This document shows positions 16,733 to 24,869 of a stretch of DNA of 64,000 nt, in pieces; the first letter of the stretch is position 1, and every line of letters starts with the position of its first letter. The stretch is from JAFKKS01 sp050187875. Its GTDB lineage: Bacteria; Pseudomonadota; Alphaproteobacteria; Rhizobiales; Xanthobacteraceae. Where the stretch lies: NCBI GenBank assembly GCA_050187875.1, contig JBFWXB010000017.1, positions 27,164 through 91,163 of the forward strand, in the 5' to 3' direction. A model generated the notes under the pieces. That model was not told the DNA's origin and did no database searches. It was given only the letters and a program-made list of their open reading frames with translations. Made by a program: the position numbers and the translations under genes.

Positions 16733-17191
16733 ATGCCGATGATGTCGACGCGCCGCGCGCTGGGCGCGATTCTGATACTGATGGGTGTGGGCACGGCCCG
16801 TGCCGCCGATGGCGCCAAGGCGCATCGCGTGGCCATCCAGGTCGATCAGGACGATCCCGCCGTGGTCAATCTCGTTCTCAATAACGCGACGAACGTGATG
16901 GAGCACTTCAAATCGAAGGGCGAAGAGGTCGAGGTGGAGGTGGTGGCTTACGGCCCCGGCCTCAACATGCTGCGGGAAGACAAGTCCGCGGTGAAGGATC
17001 GTATCGCCCGTCTCAAGGATTTCAGCTATCCGGCCAGCGTGAAGTTCTCTGCGTGCAATAATACGAAAGAGGGCATGGAGAAGAAGGAGGGACGTTCGAT
17101 CACGATCATCCCCCAAGCCGCGCTGGTGCCGTCGGGCGTCGTTCGGCTTATGGAACTTCAGGAGCAGGGCTGGAGCTATGTACGTCCATAA
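16733..17191 (+). CDS. Exported DsrE-family protein (copy 3)
   Basis: This 152-residue exported DsrE protein has a signal peptide ending at ARAAD. The core HRVAIQVDQDDPA, NNATNV, VVAYGPGLNMLRED and cysteine loop FSACNNT are very close to copy 1 at 5491, and both end in EQGW(T/S)Y(I/V)RP. The two therefore look like a duplication across the divergent locus. The ATG at 16733 is set by GAGGAGG at 16719-16725; longer in-frame starts lie inside the preceding gene. It overlaps the GlcG gene by 14 bases. Confidence 0.87.
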   Translation: MPMMSTRRALGAILILMGVGTARAADGAKAHRVAIQVDQDDPAVVNLVLNNATNVMEHFKSKGEEVEVEVVAYGPGLNMLREDKSAVKDRIARLKDFSYPASVKFSACNNTKEGMEKKEGRSITIIPQAALVPSGVVRLMELQEQGWSYVRP

Positions 17192-17711
17192 CGGTCGCAG
17201 TGCGAAAGCCGCAAGTCGCGTCGCGCTGGTCTCCATCGCGATCGCCTTTGCACAGGCGTCGTCGGTCGCTTCCGCGCAGGACGGCTTGGTCACTTATAAA
17301 TCGCTGTCTCCGGACTTGGCGCTCGAGGTGGCGCAAGCTGCGCTGAAGCGATGCCGGGCCGATGGCTTCCAGGTCGCGGTCGTCGTGATGGATCGGTTCG
17401 GTCAGGCGCAGGTTCTGATCCGCGATCAATACGCAGGCCTGCCAGCCGCCGAGACGGCATCCGACAAGGCTTACACGGCGATCGGCTTCCGCGCGAACAC
17501 CAGCGACCTCGTTAAGTCCGTGCAGAGCGGACAGTTGAGTGCGACCTTGGGCACGCTGCCGCGCGTGCGCTTCTTGGCCGGCGGCTTGATGATCGAATCC
17601 GCTGGGACGCTGGTCGGTTCAGTGGGCGTTTCAGGCGCCCCTGGCGGCGACAAGGACGAGGCGTGCGCGCAAGCCGGCCTCGACGCCATACGCGACAAGC
17701 TCGACTTTTAG
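17178..17711 (+). CDS. Exported GlcG/HbpS-family (DUF336) protein
   Basis: This 177-residue protein has a signal peptide (ends SVASAQD) and a GlcG/HbpS-type alpha/beta domain (LALEVAQAALKRCRADGFQVAVVVMDRFGQ...GGLMIES...VGSVGVSGAPGGDKDEACAQAGLDAI). Relatives bind haem or act as extracellular redox/haem sensors. Its start overlaps the DsrE copy 3 stop, so it ends the sox operon as seen here. It might protect or deliver haem for the several c-type cytochromes, which is inference. Confidence 0.85.
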   Translation: MYVHNGRSAKAASRVALVSIAIAFAQASSVASAQDGLVTYKSLSPDLALEVAQAALKRCRADGFQVAVVVMDRFGQAQVLIRDQYAGLPAAETASDKAYTAIGFRANTSDLVKSVQSGQLSATLGTLPRVRFLAGGLMIESAGTLVGSVGVSGAPGGDKDEACAQAGLDAIRDKLDF

Positions 17712-17883
17712 CGGAGCGGGGCTCGCTGATGCACGATGCCCGCCTGCGGCGTGCGAATGTCGATGCGCTGCAACTGGTCCAGCGCGGCGCCCTTTTTTCT
17801 GCAAGGTCGGACGTCTTCGCACGGATGTCGCCAAGCTCCTTGGCGACGTCGCTGCGTAGCTCGTCGAGAGACAACGTTTCCAT
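17708..17883 (-). pseudogene. Remnant of a HlyD-family adaptor
   Basis: On the minus strand, the frame from 17883 reads METLSLDELRSDVAKELGD..., and a second frame ending at 17708 reads AALDQLQRIDIRTPQAGIVHQ. Both halves match the coiled-coil end and second lipoyl half of a type I secretion HlyD protein, but in different frames, so the fragment is frameshifted and truncated at both ends. It is not a copy of the intact HlyD gene at 2109, whose lipoyl region differs. It marks an old deletion between the sox and copper loci. Confidence 0.6.
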
Positions 17884-18091
17884 CTCTTGGTGTCGTCAAG
17901 GCGGTGTTGGAACGGATCAATGAACACCTGGAGGGCGCTCGAAACCGTTGCTGCGCATACACGACGCCGCGCACAGGCGGGACGTACCAGCCATAGCAGG
18001 CGGCAATGACACGGTTCGCCTTGACCTTGTCTCGCCGTATTTCTGTATTTAGTGTGCGCGGTGCGAGTCGAAGGACCGAACGCAATCACGC
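17884..18091. other. Gap with no clear gene
   Basis: About 210 bases lie between the HlyD remnant and the His-rich protein. A minus-strand frame contains KVKANRVIAACYGWYVPPVRGVVYA, which looks protein-like but has no start context and no domain that I recognise. It may be another piece of decayed coding sequence. No terminator or tRNA is evident. Confidence 0.3.
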
Positions 18092-18529
18092 ATGCTGACT
18101 TGGCTGACCAGACGATGGGGAGCACGAGCGGTAGCCCTCATTGCTGCGCTTTACGCTGTCTGTGTTATTGCGCCGCCGGTGGCGCTTGCCTTTTCCAGCG
18201 GCACGGCCGCGGCACATTGTCTAACAGCCGACCACCGCGCCGACGCGCACGTCGAGGCAGTGGCTGCGAAGCACGACCACGCGACGCATCAGCATACAGA
18301 TGGCGCATCCGTTGAACACTCGGACGCCTCTGGACCTCGGGGCGAGACCGAGAAGCGAGCCGAACATTCGGGTTCATGTTGCGGTCTCTTTTGCTTCGCG
18401 GCCGTGACAAGCGAATCCGTCCCGGCGATCGGGCGACCTGCTGTTGCCGCGCAGATTGTTTCTGCCACGGATGAGGGCCTTTCCGGTCGGGGCCCCGATC
18501 GTCTAATCCGCCCACCAATATCCCTTTAA
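18092..18529 (+). CDS. Exported His/Cys-rich protein, probable metal binder
   Basis: This 145-residue protein has an N-terminal hydrophobic signal (about residues 10-35, ending VALAFSSG). A central part with many histidines follows (HDHATHQH and others), then CCGLFCFAAV. It resembles small exported proteins (DUF2946-like) found with copper genes, and the His/Cys content suggests copper or zinc binding. It is the first gene of the copper-related cluster. No good Shine-Dalgarno sequence is visible, so the exact start is unsure. Confidence 0.6.
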   Translation: MLTWLTRRWGARAVALIAALYAVCVIAPPVALAFSSGTAAAHCLTADHRADAHVEAVAAKHDHATHQHTDGASVEHSDASGPRGETEKRAEHSGSCCGLFCFAAVTSESVPAIGRPAVAAQIVSATDEGLSGRGPDRLIRPPISL

Positions 18530-18599
18530 TCGACTAGGAGCTTGCGCGGCTGGCCGTTTGGCTGTCGCGCCACAACTCTATCGATTGGACGAGGATACT

Positions 18600-18881
18600 A
18601 TGCCTTCGAAACTTCGGGGGAATCACTTCGCTTGCATGCGTCGTGGCTCGCCGCTTTACGGCCGTCGCGCCAGCGTCGCCGCGAGCCTAGTCCTGCTCGC
18701 TTTCGCGATCACGGGCTGCGGCGCAAGTCCGGCACCGTTACCGGCAGCGGCGGATGCCCGCGCTCCCGCGCCTCCGGTCTCCTACCGATCGACAACGAGC
18801 CCCTTTAACAGCCGACGGCCCGCCGAGCCCGCGCCTTGGCGCGAGCAGAACGACAACGTCGCGCCAGCACCCAAGTCGTAG
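18600..18881 (+). CDS. Small lipoprotein
   Basis: This is a 93-residue protein with a long n-region and a lipobox-like end of the hydrophobic segment (LLAFAITGCG), followed by a low-complexity Pro/Ala-rich tail. It is likely anchored in a membrane by its N-terminal lipid. It sits eight bases upstream of the TolC-like gene, so it is probably transcribed with it. GAGG lies upstream of the ATG. Its function is unknown. Confidence 0.6.
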   Translation: MPSKLRGNHFACMRRGSPLYGRRASVAASLVLLAFAITGCGASPAPLPAAADARAPAPPVSYRSTTSPFNSRRPAEPAPWREQNDNVAPAPKS

Positions 18882-18888
18882 ATGCGCA

Positions 18889-20340
18889 ATGGTCATCAAA
18901 TTTCTTCACACGGCTAGCCCCGCCGCGCGGTGCGGCGCCATGCTGGCGCTTACGTTGTCTCTCGGCGGATGTGCGACGTTCTCGCAAGACGGCGGCATGA
19001 GCCTCGTGCGAGATGTGACGAACCGCGGACTCGGTAAAGACGCGGTGGCTATCCGATCCGCGGACGAGGCCGCAGCGGCCCGCGCACGCGTCGCGCAGCT
19101 CCTAACGCGCGCCTTAACGGCAGATGCGGCTGTGCAGGTGGCGCTGCTCAATAATCGCGGCTTGCAGGCCGCCTACAATGAACTCGCTTCGGCGGAGGCA
19201 CGGATGGTTCAGGGCAGCCTTCCGCCCAACCCGACGTTCTCATTGTCGCGTGTCGAGGGCTCGGCGGAGATCGAGATCGAACGCAAGATCGTTGCGAACA
19301 TCCTCGCCCTCGCCACTCTCCCTGTGCGGGCCAAAGTCGAAGGCATCCGCTTCCGGCAGGCTCAGCTGAAAGCAGCCGAAGAGACGCTGCGGATCGCCGC
19401 CGAGGCTCGCCGGGCTTACTACCGGGCGGTAGCGGCAAGAGAGCGGGCGCGGTTCCTTGCGCAGGCGAACAGCGCCGCCGACACGACCGCCAAGCTCAGC
19501 GTGCGCCTTGGGCAGACCGGCGCGCTCAACAAGCTGGATCAGGCGCGGGAGCAAGTCTTCTACGCGGAGCTGACGGCGCAGCTCGCGACGTCCCGACAGC
19601 GCGAGACCAGCGATCGAGAAGCTCTGATCAGGGTGCTCGGTCTCTGGGGCGCCGATCTCGACTTCAAGCTGCCTAACGCGCTGCCCGCCCTGCCGACGCG
19701 TCCGAAGGCGATGGCCTCCGTTGAAATTGAGGCGGTGCGCCGGCGCGTCGATCTGCAGATCGCGCGCATGGAGCTTGACGCGTTGGCGAAGTCCCTTGGG
19801 CTCACCCAGGCGACTCGCTTCGTCAGCATGCTCGACGCTGGCTTCGCGAGCAAAACGACGAAGGAAAAGGCAACGGGAGAGATCATCCGCGATCGCGGGA
19901 TCGAGGTCGAGTTCCAGATCCCCCTCTTTGATTTTGGCGAGGCACGACTGCGGCAAGCCGACGCCTCGTACATGCAGGCCGTGAACCGGCTCGAGGAGAA
20001 AGCCGTAAATGTTCGGTCCGAAGCGCGGAATGCCTACCGCGTTTACCGATCGACCTATGACATCGCACGGCATTATGAACGCGAGGTCTTGCCGCTTCGC
20101 AAGATCATCTCTGACGAGACATTGCTCCGATACAACGCGATGCTCATCGACGTCTTCGCGCTGATCACCGAAGCGCGCGAACGGACTACCGCGAACACGG
20201 CAGCGATCGAGGCAAAGCAGAACTTCTGGCTCGCCGCCACTGACCTCGGCACCGCAATAACGGGCGGCGGCCAATCCGGCGGAGCCGAGCAAGGCGCGCA
20301 AGCGAGCGCTCAGGCTTCGAGCGCGCCGGCAGAACATTGA
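18889..20340 (+). CDS. TolC/CusC-family outer-membrane efflux protein
   Basis: This is an outer-membrane channel of the TolC superfamily, 483 residues from ATG 18889. A lipoprotein-type signal ends in LSLGGCAT, as in CusC and OprM. Two repeated long helical hairpins are visible (ALLNNRGLQAAYNELASAEA and again after residue 260). It would form the exit duct of a tripartite metal efflux pump. No CusA or CusB partner lies in the window, which is odd for CusC. The following gene encodes a multicopper oxidase, as in several copper-resistance operons where an OMP precedes CopA. Confidence 0.87.
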   Translation: MVIKFLHTASPAARCGAMLALTLSLGGCATFSQDGGMSLVRDVTNRGLGKDAVAIRSADEAAAARARVAQLLTRALTADAAVQVALLNNRGLQAAYNELASAEARMVQGSLPPNPTFSLSRVEGSAEIEIERKIVANILALATLPVRAKVEGIRFRQAQLKAAEETLRIAAEARRAYYRAVAARERARFLAQANSAADTTAKLSVRLGQTGALNKLDQAREQVFYAELTAQLATSRQRETSDREALIRVLGLWGADLDFKLPNALPALPTRPKAMASVEIEAVRRRVDLQIARMELDALAKSLGLTQATRFVSMLDAGFASKTTKEKATGEIIRDRGIEVEFQIPLFDFGEARLRQADASYMQAVNRLEEKAVNVRSEARNAYRVYRSTYDIARHYEREVLPLRKIISDETLLRYNAMLIDVFALITEARERTTANTAAIEAKQNFWLAATDLGTAITGGGQSGGAEQGAQASAQASSAPAEH

Positions 20341-20351
20341 AGGGACGCAAC

Positions 20352-21746
20352 ATGCTCTCTCGCAGAACACTTCTCGGTACCGCGGCCGTGCTCACCGGTG
20401 CGACGATGATCAGTGGTCGTGTCCAGGCCGCAAGCATTCCTGAAGCGCCCAGCAGCAACGCAACGACGATGCAGCCGCCGCTCGCACCGGCGAGCGGACC
20501 GGACTATCGACCGGTCGTTACGCTCAACGGCTGGACATTGCCATGGAGAATGAACGGCGAATGGAAAGAGTTTCATCTCGTCGCCGAGCCGGTGGTGCGT
20601 GAGTTCGCGCCGGGAATGAAGGCGCATCTGTGGGGTTACAACGGCCAGGCGCCCGGGCCGACGATCGAGGCCGTCGAAGGCGACAAGGTCCGCATCTTTG
20701 TCACCAACAAGTTGCCGGAGCACACGACCGTGCATTGGCACGGAATGATCCTGCCGAATGGAATGGACGGCGTCGGAGGTTTGACGCAGCCGCATATCAA
20801 GCCTGGCAAAACCTTCGTCTACGAGTTCGAGCTGACGAAGAGCGGCACGTTCATGTACCACCCGCATTCCGACGAAATGGTGCAGATGGGCATGGGCATG
20901 ATGGGCATGTTCATCATCCATCCGCGCGACCAAACCTTCCGTCCCGTCGATCGCGACTTCGTCTTCATCATGAGCGCCTACGACATCGATCCCGGCACCT
21001 ACCTGCCGAAGGTCGCGGAAATGACCGACTTCAACATGTGGACCTGGAACAGCCGCGTGTTCCCCGGAATCGATCCGCTGCCGGTGCGGCTCGGCGATCG
21101 CGTGCGCGTGCGCATGGGTAACCTCACGATGACGAACCATCCGATCCACATTCATGGGCACCACATCCACGTGAGCTGCACCGACGGCGGCTGGGTGCCT
21201 GAAAGCGCGCAATGGCCGGAGACCACGATCGACGTTCCGGTCGGCGCGATCCGTGCGTTCGACATGCTCGCGGATAATCCCGGCGATTGGGCGTTTCACT
21301 GTCACAAGACGCATCACGCGATGAACGCGATGGGTCACAACGTGAAGAATTTCATCGGCACACAGAAGCGCGATCTCGTCGGAGCGATTCGTAAGCTCGC
21401 CCCCGAATACATGCCGATGGGAACGGCCGGGATGGCCGACATGGCCGAGATGGAGATGCCGATGCCCGACAACACGCTGCCGATGATGACCGGCTTCGGT
21501 CAGTTCGGTCCGATCGAGATGGGCGGCATGTTCACGGTCATGAAGATTCGCGATGGCCTTGCGCCCGGCGACTACAAGGACCCCGGCCCTTACAAAAATC
21601 CGCAAGGCACCGTCGCCTTCGAAATCGAAAATCCGTCGACATCAGTGCGGCGGCAGGGCGAGGGGCAAATGGATGTCAAGAAGCCGTCAAAGGAAATGAA
21701 AGCCGTCAAGCCGGGAAGCCGGGGCACTCACAAAGGTCAACACTAA
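20352..21746 (+). CDS. Multicopper oxidase, CopA/CumA-like
   Basis: This is a periplasmic copper oxidase of 464 residues with a twin-arginine signal (SRRTLLGTAAVLTG). All four copper-ligand blocks are visible: VHWHG, YHPHS, HPIHIHGHH and HCHKTHHAMNAMGH. A Met-rich stretch (MPMGTAGMADMAEMEMPMPD) near residue 360 resembles copper-binding segments that help oxidise Cu(I). GAAGGGA at 20339-20345 sets ATG 20352 over an upstream in-frame TTG. The cupredoxin and CusF-like genes follow within short gaps. Confidence 0.92.
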   Translation: MLSRRTLLGTAAVLTGATMISGRVQAASIPEAPSSNATTMQPPLAPASGPDYRPVVTLNGWTLPWRMNGEWKEFHLVAEPVVREFAPGMKAHLWGYNGQAPGPTIEAVEGDKVRIFVTNKLPEHTTVHWHGMILPNGMDGVGGLTQPHIKPGKTFVYEFELTKSGTFMYHPHSDEMVQMGMGMMGMFIIHPRDQTFRPVDRDFVFIMSAYDIDPGTYLPKVAEMTDFNMWTWNSRVFPGIDPLPVRLGDRVRVRMGNLTMTNHPIHIHGHHIHVSCTDGGWVPESAQWPETTIDVPVGAIRAFDMLADNPGDWAFHCHKTHHAMNAMGHNVKNFIGTQKRDLVGAIRKLAPEYMPMGTAGMADMAEMEMPMPDNTLPMMTGFGQFGPIEMGGMFTVMKIRDGLAPGDYKDPGPYKNPQGTVAFEIENPSTSVRRQGEGQMDVKKPSKEMKAVKPGSRGTHKGQH

Positions 21747-21763
21747 ACTGGAGAAGCACACTC

Positions 21764-22252
21764 ATGATTCGACTGATTAGATTTTCGACCCTCGCTCTGC
21801 CGCTTGTCTTTTTGGCGGGACCCGTGTCAGCCGGACCGGGAACGCCGGGCCATAGCCACGACCACGGGATGTTCTCGGCAGGCGAGCCCGGCAATCCCAA
21901 GAAGCCGGCTCGCATCGTCCAGATCACGATGCGCGAGGCCGAAGGGAAAATGCTGTTTGTCCCGAAACAAATCAAAGTCCGGAAGAATGAGCAAATTCGG
22001 CTTGTCATCGACAACAGCGGCGAACTCGACCACGAGTTTGTCCTCGCCACGCCGGAAGAGAATGCCAAACACGCGGAAGCGATGAAAAAGAACCCGGACA
22101 TGGAGCACGATGACCCGAACGCGAAGCGCGTCGCGCCAAAGAAGAAGGACGAGATCGTCTGGAAGTTCACCAAAGCCGGGATGTTCGAATACGGATGCCT
22201 CATCCCCGGGCACCGTGAAGCCGGCATGATTGGCACCGTCGTTGTGAAATGA
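21764..22252 (+). CDS. Exported cupredoxin
   Basis: This is a 162-residue blue-copper-fold protein with a signal peptide ending PVSAG. The copper ligands are in place: a His in ELDHEFVLA and the C-terminal loop FEYGCLIPGHREAGM with Cys, His and Met. An insertion rich in Lys, Glu and Asp lies between strands (KHAEAMKKNPDMEHDD), as in the cytochrome-oxidase-like cupredoxins that accompany CopA. It probably shuttles copper or electrons in the periplasm. Its stop overlaps the region leading to the next gene. Confidence 0.9.
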   Translation: MIRLIRFSTLALPLVFLAGPVSAGPGTPGHSHDHGMFSAGEPGNPKKPARIVQITMREAEGKMLFVPKQIKVRKNEQIRLVIDNSGELDHEFVLATPEENAKHAEAMKKNPDMEHDDPNAKRVAPKKKDEIVWKFTKAGMFEYGCLIPGHREAGMIGTVVVK

Positions 22253-22263
22253 AGAGGGAGAAA

Positions 22264-22563
22264 ATGATGCGTTTTTCAACTGCCATTCTTGCGGGCGCAC
22301 TTGCGCTTTCGTCGGCGCCTTGTGCTCTCGCTCAAGGCGATATGGTCGACGGTCAGGTTACCAAAGTCGATCAATCGTCGGGCAAGATCAGCATCAAACA
22401 TGGTGCGATCAAGAACCTCGACATGGAGGGCGGTATGACCATGGTCTTCAAGGCGCGAGATCCCACAATGCTCAAGCAGGTGAAGGCCGGCGACAAAATC
22501 AAGTTCGAGGCCGACCGCATCAACGGCCAGATCACCGTGACAAAAATTCAGAAATCCAAATAG
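22264..22563 (+). CDS. CusF-like periplasmic copper-binding protein
   Basis: This is a small exported beta-barrel protein of 99 residues. The signal peptide ends CALAQGD. The CusF-family domain reads VDGQVTKVDQSSGKISIKHGAIKNLDMEGGMTMVFKARD, with the methionine cluster that binds Cu(I) or Ag(I). It is expected to deliver metal to an efflux pump. The start is set by AGGGAG at 22254-22259; an earlier ATG at 22249 overlaps the cupredoxin stop. Confidence 0.88.
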   Translation: MMRFSTAILAGALALSSAPCALAQGDMVDGQVTKVDQSSGKISIKHGAIKNLDMEGGMTMVFKARDPTMLKQVKAGDKIKFEADRINGQITVTKIQKSK

Positions 22564-22568
22564 GAACT

Positions 22569-22592
22569 CTCGCCGCCTTGCACGGCGGCGAG
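22569..22592 (+). terminator. GC-rich hairpin after the copper genes
   Basis: CTCGCCGCC and GGCGGCGAG form a perfect nine-pair stem with a six-base loop, a few bases after the CusF-like stop. No run of T follows, so it is a weak candidate for intrinsic termination or an mRNA 3'-end stabiliser. The remaining ~210 bases before the amidase show no gene. Confidence 0.4.
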
Positions 22593-22805
22593 CGCGGGCC
22601 GCATCGTATCTGCGCCGTTCCGCAATGCGGCGCGGCCCGCACGCTAAAGCTTACGGGCACACCGGGTTGGAGCTTGCTGCGCTTGACGCCTCGAGGCGAC
22701 AGTCTGTCTGATTCCATCCACGCGCGAGTGTTTCAATCTCTCAAAACTTATGTTTAGTGCTCGCTAGACAAAGCTCCATTCCAAAATCTGCAACAGGGCG
22801 TCCCC

Positions 22806-24200
22806 ATGTCCCAGTCCGATCTTGCGATGCTTCCTGCCCATCAACTCGCGGAGCAGATTGCAGCGCGTAAGCTTTCTCCCGTCGACGTGGTCGACGGCTT
22901 TCTCGCGCGCATTGCGGCGAGGGAACCGAAGCTGCGTGCTTTTGTCGAGGTCTCGGCTGACGATGCGCGACTGGCGGCGCAGGGCGCAGAACGGGCGATT
23001 CGGTCCGGGCACGCAGTCGGGCCGCTGCATGGCGTGCCGATCGCGCTCAAGGACCTGGTCGAGATCGAGGGCAAAGTCGCAACGGGCGGCACGAAGGCGT
23101 GGCGCACACGCAAGGCGCAGCGCACCGCGACCCTTGCGAAGCGCTTAATGGCGCAAGGCATGATCGTGCTCGGCAAGACGCACACGGTCGAATTCGCGAT
23201 GGGCGGGTGGGGTACCAACACTCACCTTGGCACACCATGGAATCCCTGGGATATGAAACGCGCGCGCACGCCCGGCGGCTCCAGCAGTGGCTCGGGCGTC
23301 GCCGTCGCGGCGGGCCTTGCGCCGTGGGCCGTCGGCACCGACACTGGCGGCTCGGTGCGTCTTCCGGCTTCCTGGTGCGGCATCACCGGCCTTAAAACAA
23401 CGATCGGCCGCGTCAGCACGTTTGGCGTGTTGCCGCTGAGCCCAACACTCGATACGCCCGGCCCGATGGCGCGTTCCGTTGAAGACGCGGCGCTGCTTTA
23501 CACGGTGATGCAGGGTGCGGATCCGCTTGACCCGATCACGCTCGGCCTGCCGTACACGGATCCGATGCCCAATCTGAAGCGGGGCGTGCGCGGCATGCGT
23601 CTTGCCCGCATGCCGCAGGCGGAACGCGCCTTTGCCTCTGCGGACGTGCTCGCGGCTTACGACGCATCGATCGAAGAGCTGGAGCGCCTCGGCGCCGAAA
23701 TCGTCTCCGTCGACCTGCCGTTCGGCTTTGCCGACGTAGCGGCACTGAACCTGCGGATCATGGCTGCGGAGAGCTACGCCAAGCTTCGCGAACTTATCGA
23801 CGACGAGAATGCGCCGCTTGATCCGCATGTCCGTCCGCGGATTGCGGCCGGCCGCGACGTCACGGCGGAAGCTTATATTGGGGCTCTGCAGACACGCGAG
23901 GCGATGAAGCTGAAATTCGCCGCTGCGCTCGACGGAATCGATGCGCTGCTGACGCCAACGACGATGACAACAGCGGTGCCACTCGATGAGGTCGACCAGA
24001 CCAAGGCGCCGGCGCACTATACGCGCTTCGGCAACTTCCTCGACCTCTGCGGCGTGGCGCTGCCGAACGGCTTCGATAGCGGCGGCCTTCCGACGTCACT
24101 TCAGATCGTCTGCCGCGCCTATGATGAGGCGACCGCGCTTCGCATCGGCTGGGCCTACCAGAACGCGACGGATTGGCACTGCCGCCGGCCGCCGGAATAG
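22806..24200 (+). CDS. Amidase-signature family hydrolase
   Basis: This is a 464-residue amidase of the AS family, related to GatA and bacterial amidases. The Ser-cisSer-Lys triad is visible: Lys in PIALKDLVEIEGK, Ser in the Gly/Ser-rich loop (GGSSSGSGVAVAAG), and Ser in GTDTGGSVRLPAS. No signal peptide is seen, so it acts in the cytoplasm on an unknown amide. It stands alone: no gatB or gatC partner is near, which argues against a tRNA amidotransferase role. About 240 bases separate it from the copper operon. Confidence 0.9.
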   Translation: MSQSDLAMLPAHQLAEQIAARKLSPVDVVDGFLARIAAREPKLRAFVEVSADDARLAAQGAERAIRSGHAVGPLHGVPIALKDLVEIEGKVATGGTKAWRTRKAQRTATLAKRLMAQGMIVLGKTHTVEFAMGGWGTNTHLGTPWNPWDMKRARTPGGSSSGSGVAVAAGLAPWAVGTDTGGSVRLPASWCGITGLKTTIGRVSTFGVLPLSPTLDTPGPMARSVEDAALLYTVMQGADPLDPITLGLPYTDPMPNLKRGVRGMRLARMPQAERAFASADVLAAYDASIEELERLGAEIVSVDLPFGFADVAALNLRIMAAESYAKLRELIDDENAPLDPHVRPRIAAGRDVTAEAYIGALQTREAMKLKFAAALDGIDALLTPTTMTTAVPLDEVDQTKAPAHYTRFGNFLDLCGVALPNGFDSGGLPTSLQIVCRAYDEATALRIGWAYQNATDWHCRRPPE

Positions 24201-24269
24201 GTGCACAGCCTTGCCACGTCGGTTCACAGCGGTGACCGGTGCGCCCTCAGCGCGTCGACCGAACCGGCC

Positions 24270-24869
24270 TCATTCTTGATCCAGGGGACGCTTGCGGCCT
24301 GTGATCATAGCTGCGACCAGATTCTCACGGTGCACAAAGCTCGCCAGGATGACCCCCGCAATATGCAGCAGAACGAGCGCCAGCGTAACATTTGCAAGCG
24401 TTTCATGGACTTCTTTGATGAGTAGGGGTGGACGCTTCTGTCCGGGAACGCGCGGAGGCCGTTCCACCTTCGTTACGATCCCGGAGAGCGGTCCTGCTCC
24501 CCGATCCTGTGCAAGAGTGATTATGCCCGTGGTGGTGGTCGCCGCGATCATGCAAAGGAGGGCAATGATCATCGTGCCTCCCGCAGGGCTATGGCCTAGA
24601 TGACGCCTGGACGAAAACCGAATCAAGCCAGCTAAGTAGTCGAAAACAGCACGCGGGCCGCGAACGAAGTCGACAAAACGCGCGGTTTGAGGCCCGATGA
24701 CACCCCAGATCACGCGGGCTACGACAAGCAAAGCTGCAAAATAACCAACCCAGCTGTGGAGCCACAGCGGCTTATCAGTAATCCAATTAAACAGGACCGC
24801 GGCCGCCAAAAGCCAATGAACCGTGCGGATGAAAGGGTCCCAAACCGTTATCCGGTCGGCCTTGATCAT
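24270..24869 (-). CDS. Cytochrome b561-like membrane protein (Ni/Fe-hydrogenase b-type)
   Basis: This is a 199-residue integral membrane cytochrome with four predicted helices. Candidate haem ligands are His in TVHWLLAA, WLHSW, the helix-4 start VHETLANV and LLHIAGV. Family members pass electrons between quinol and soluble c-type cytochromes or hydrogenases. No partner gene is adjacent. A FixK/FNR box lies 129 bases upstream of the start, so expression at low oxygen is likely. It is convergent with the amidase gene. Confidence 0.85.
   Translation of the reverse strand: MIKADRITVWDPFIRTVHWLLAAAVLFNWITDKPLWLHSWVGYFAALLVVARVIWGVIGPQTARFVDFVRGPRAVFDYLAGLIRFSSRRHLGHSPAGGTMIIALLCMIAATTTTGIITLAQDRGAGPLSGIVTKVERPPRVPGQKRPPLLIKEVHETLANVTLALVLLHIAGVILASFVHRENLVAAMITGRKRPLDQE

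Noticed and set aside
19240..21605. Long minus-strand frames over the TolC-like and multicopper oxidase genes
   Set aside because: These are antisense shadows; the plus-strand genes carry all diagnostic motifs.
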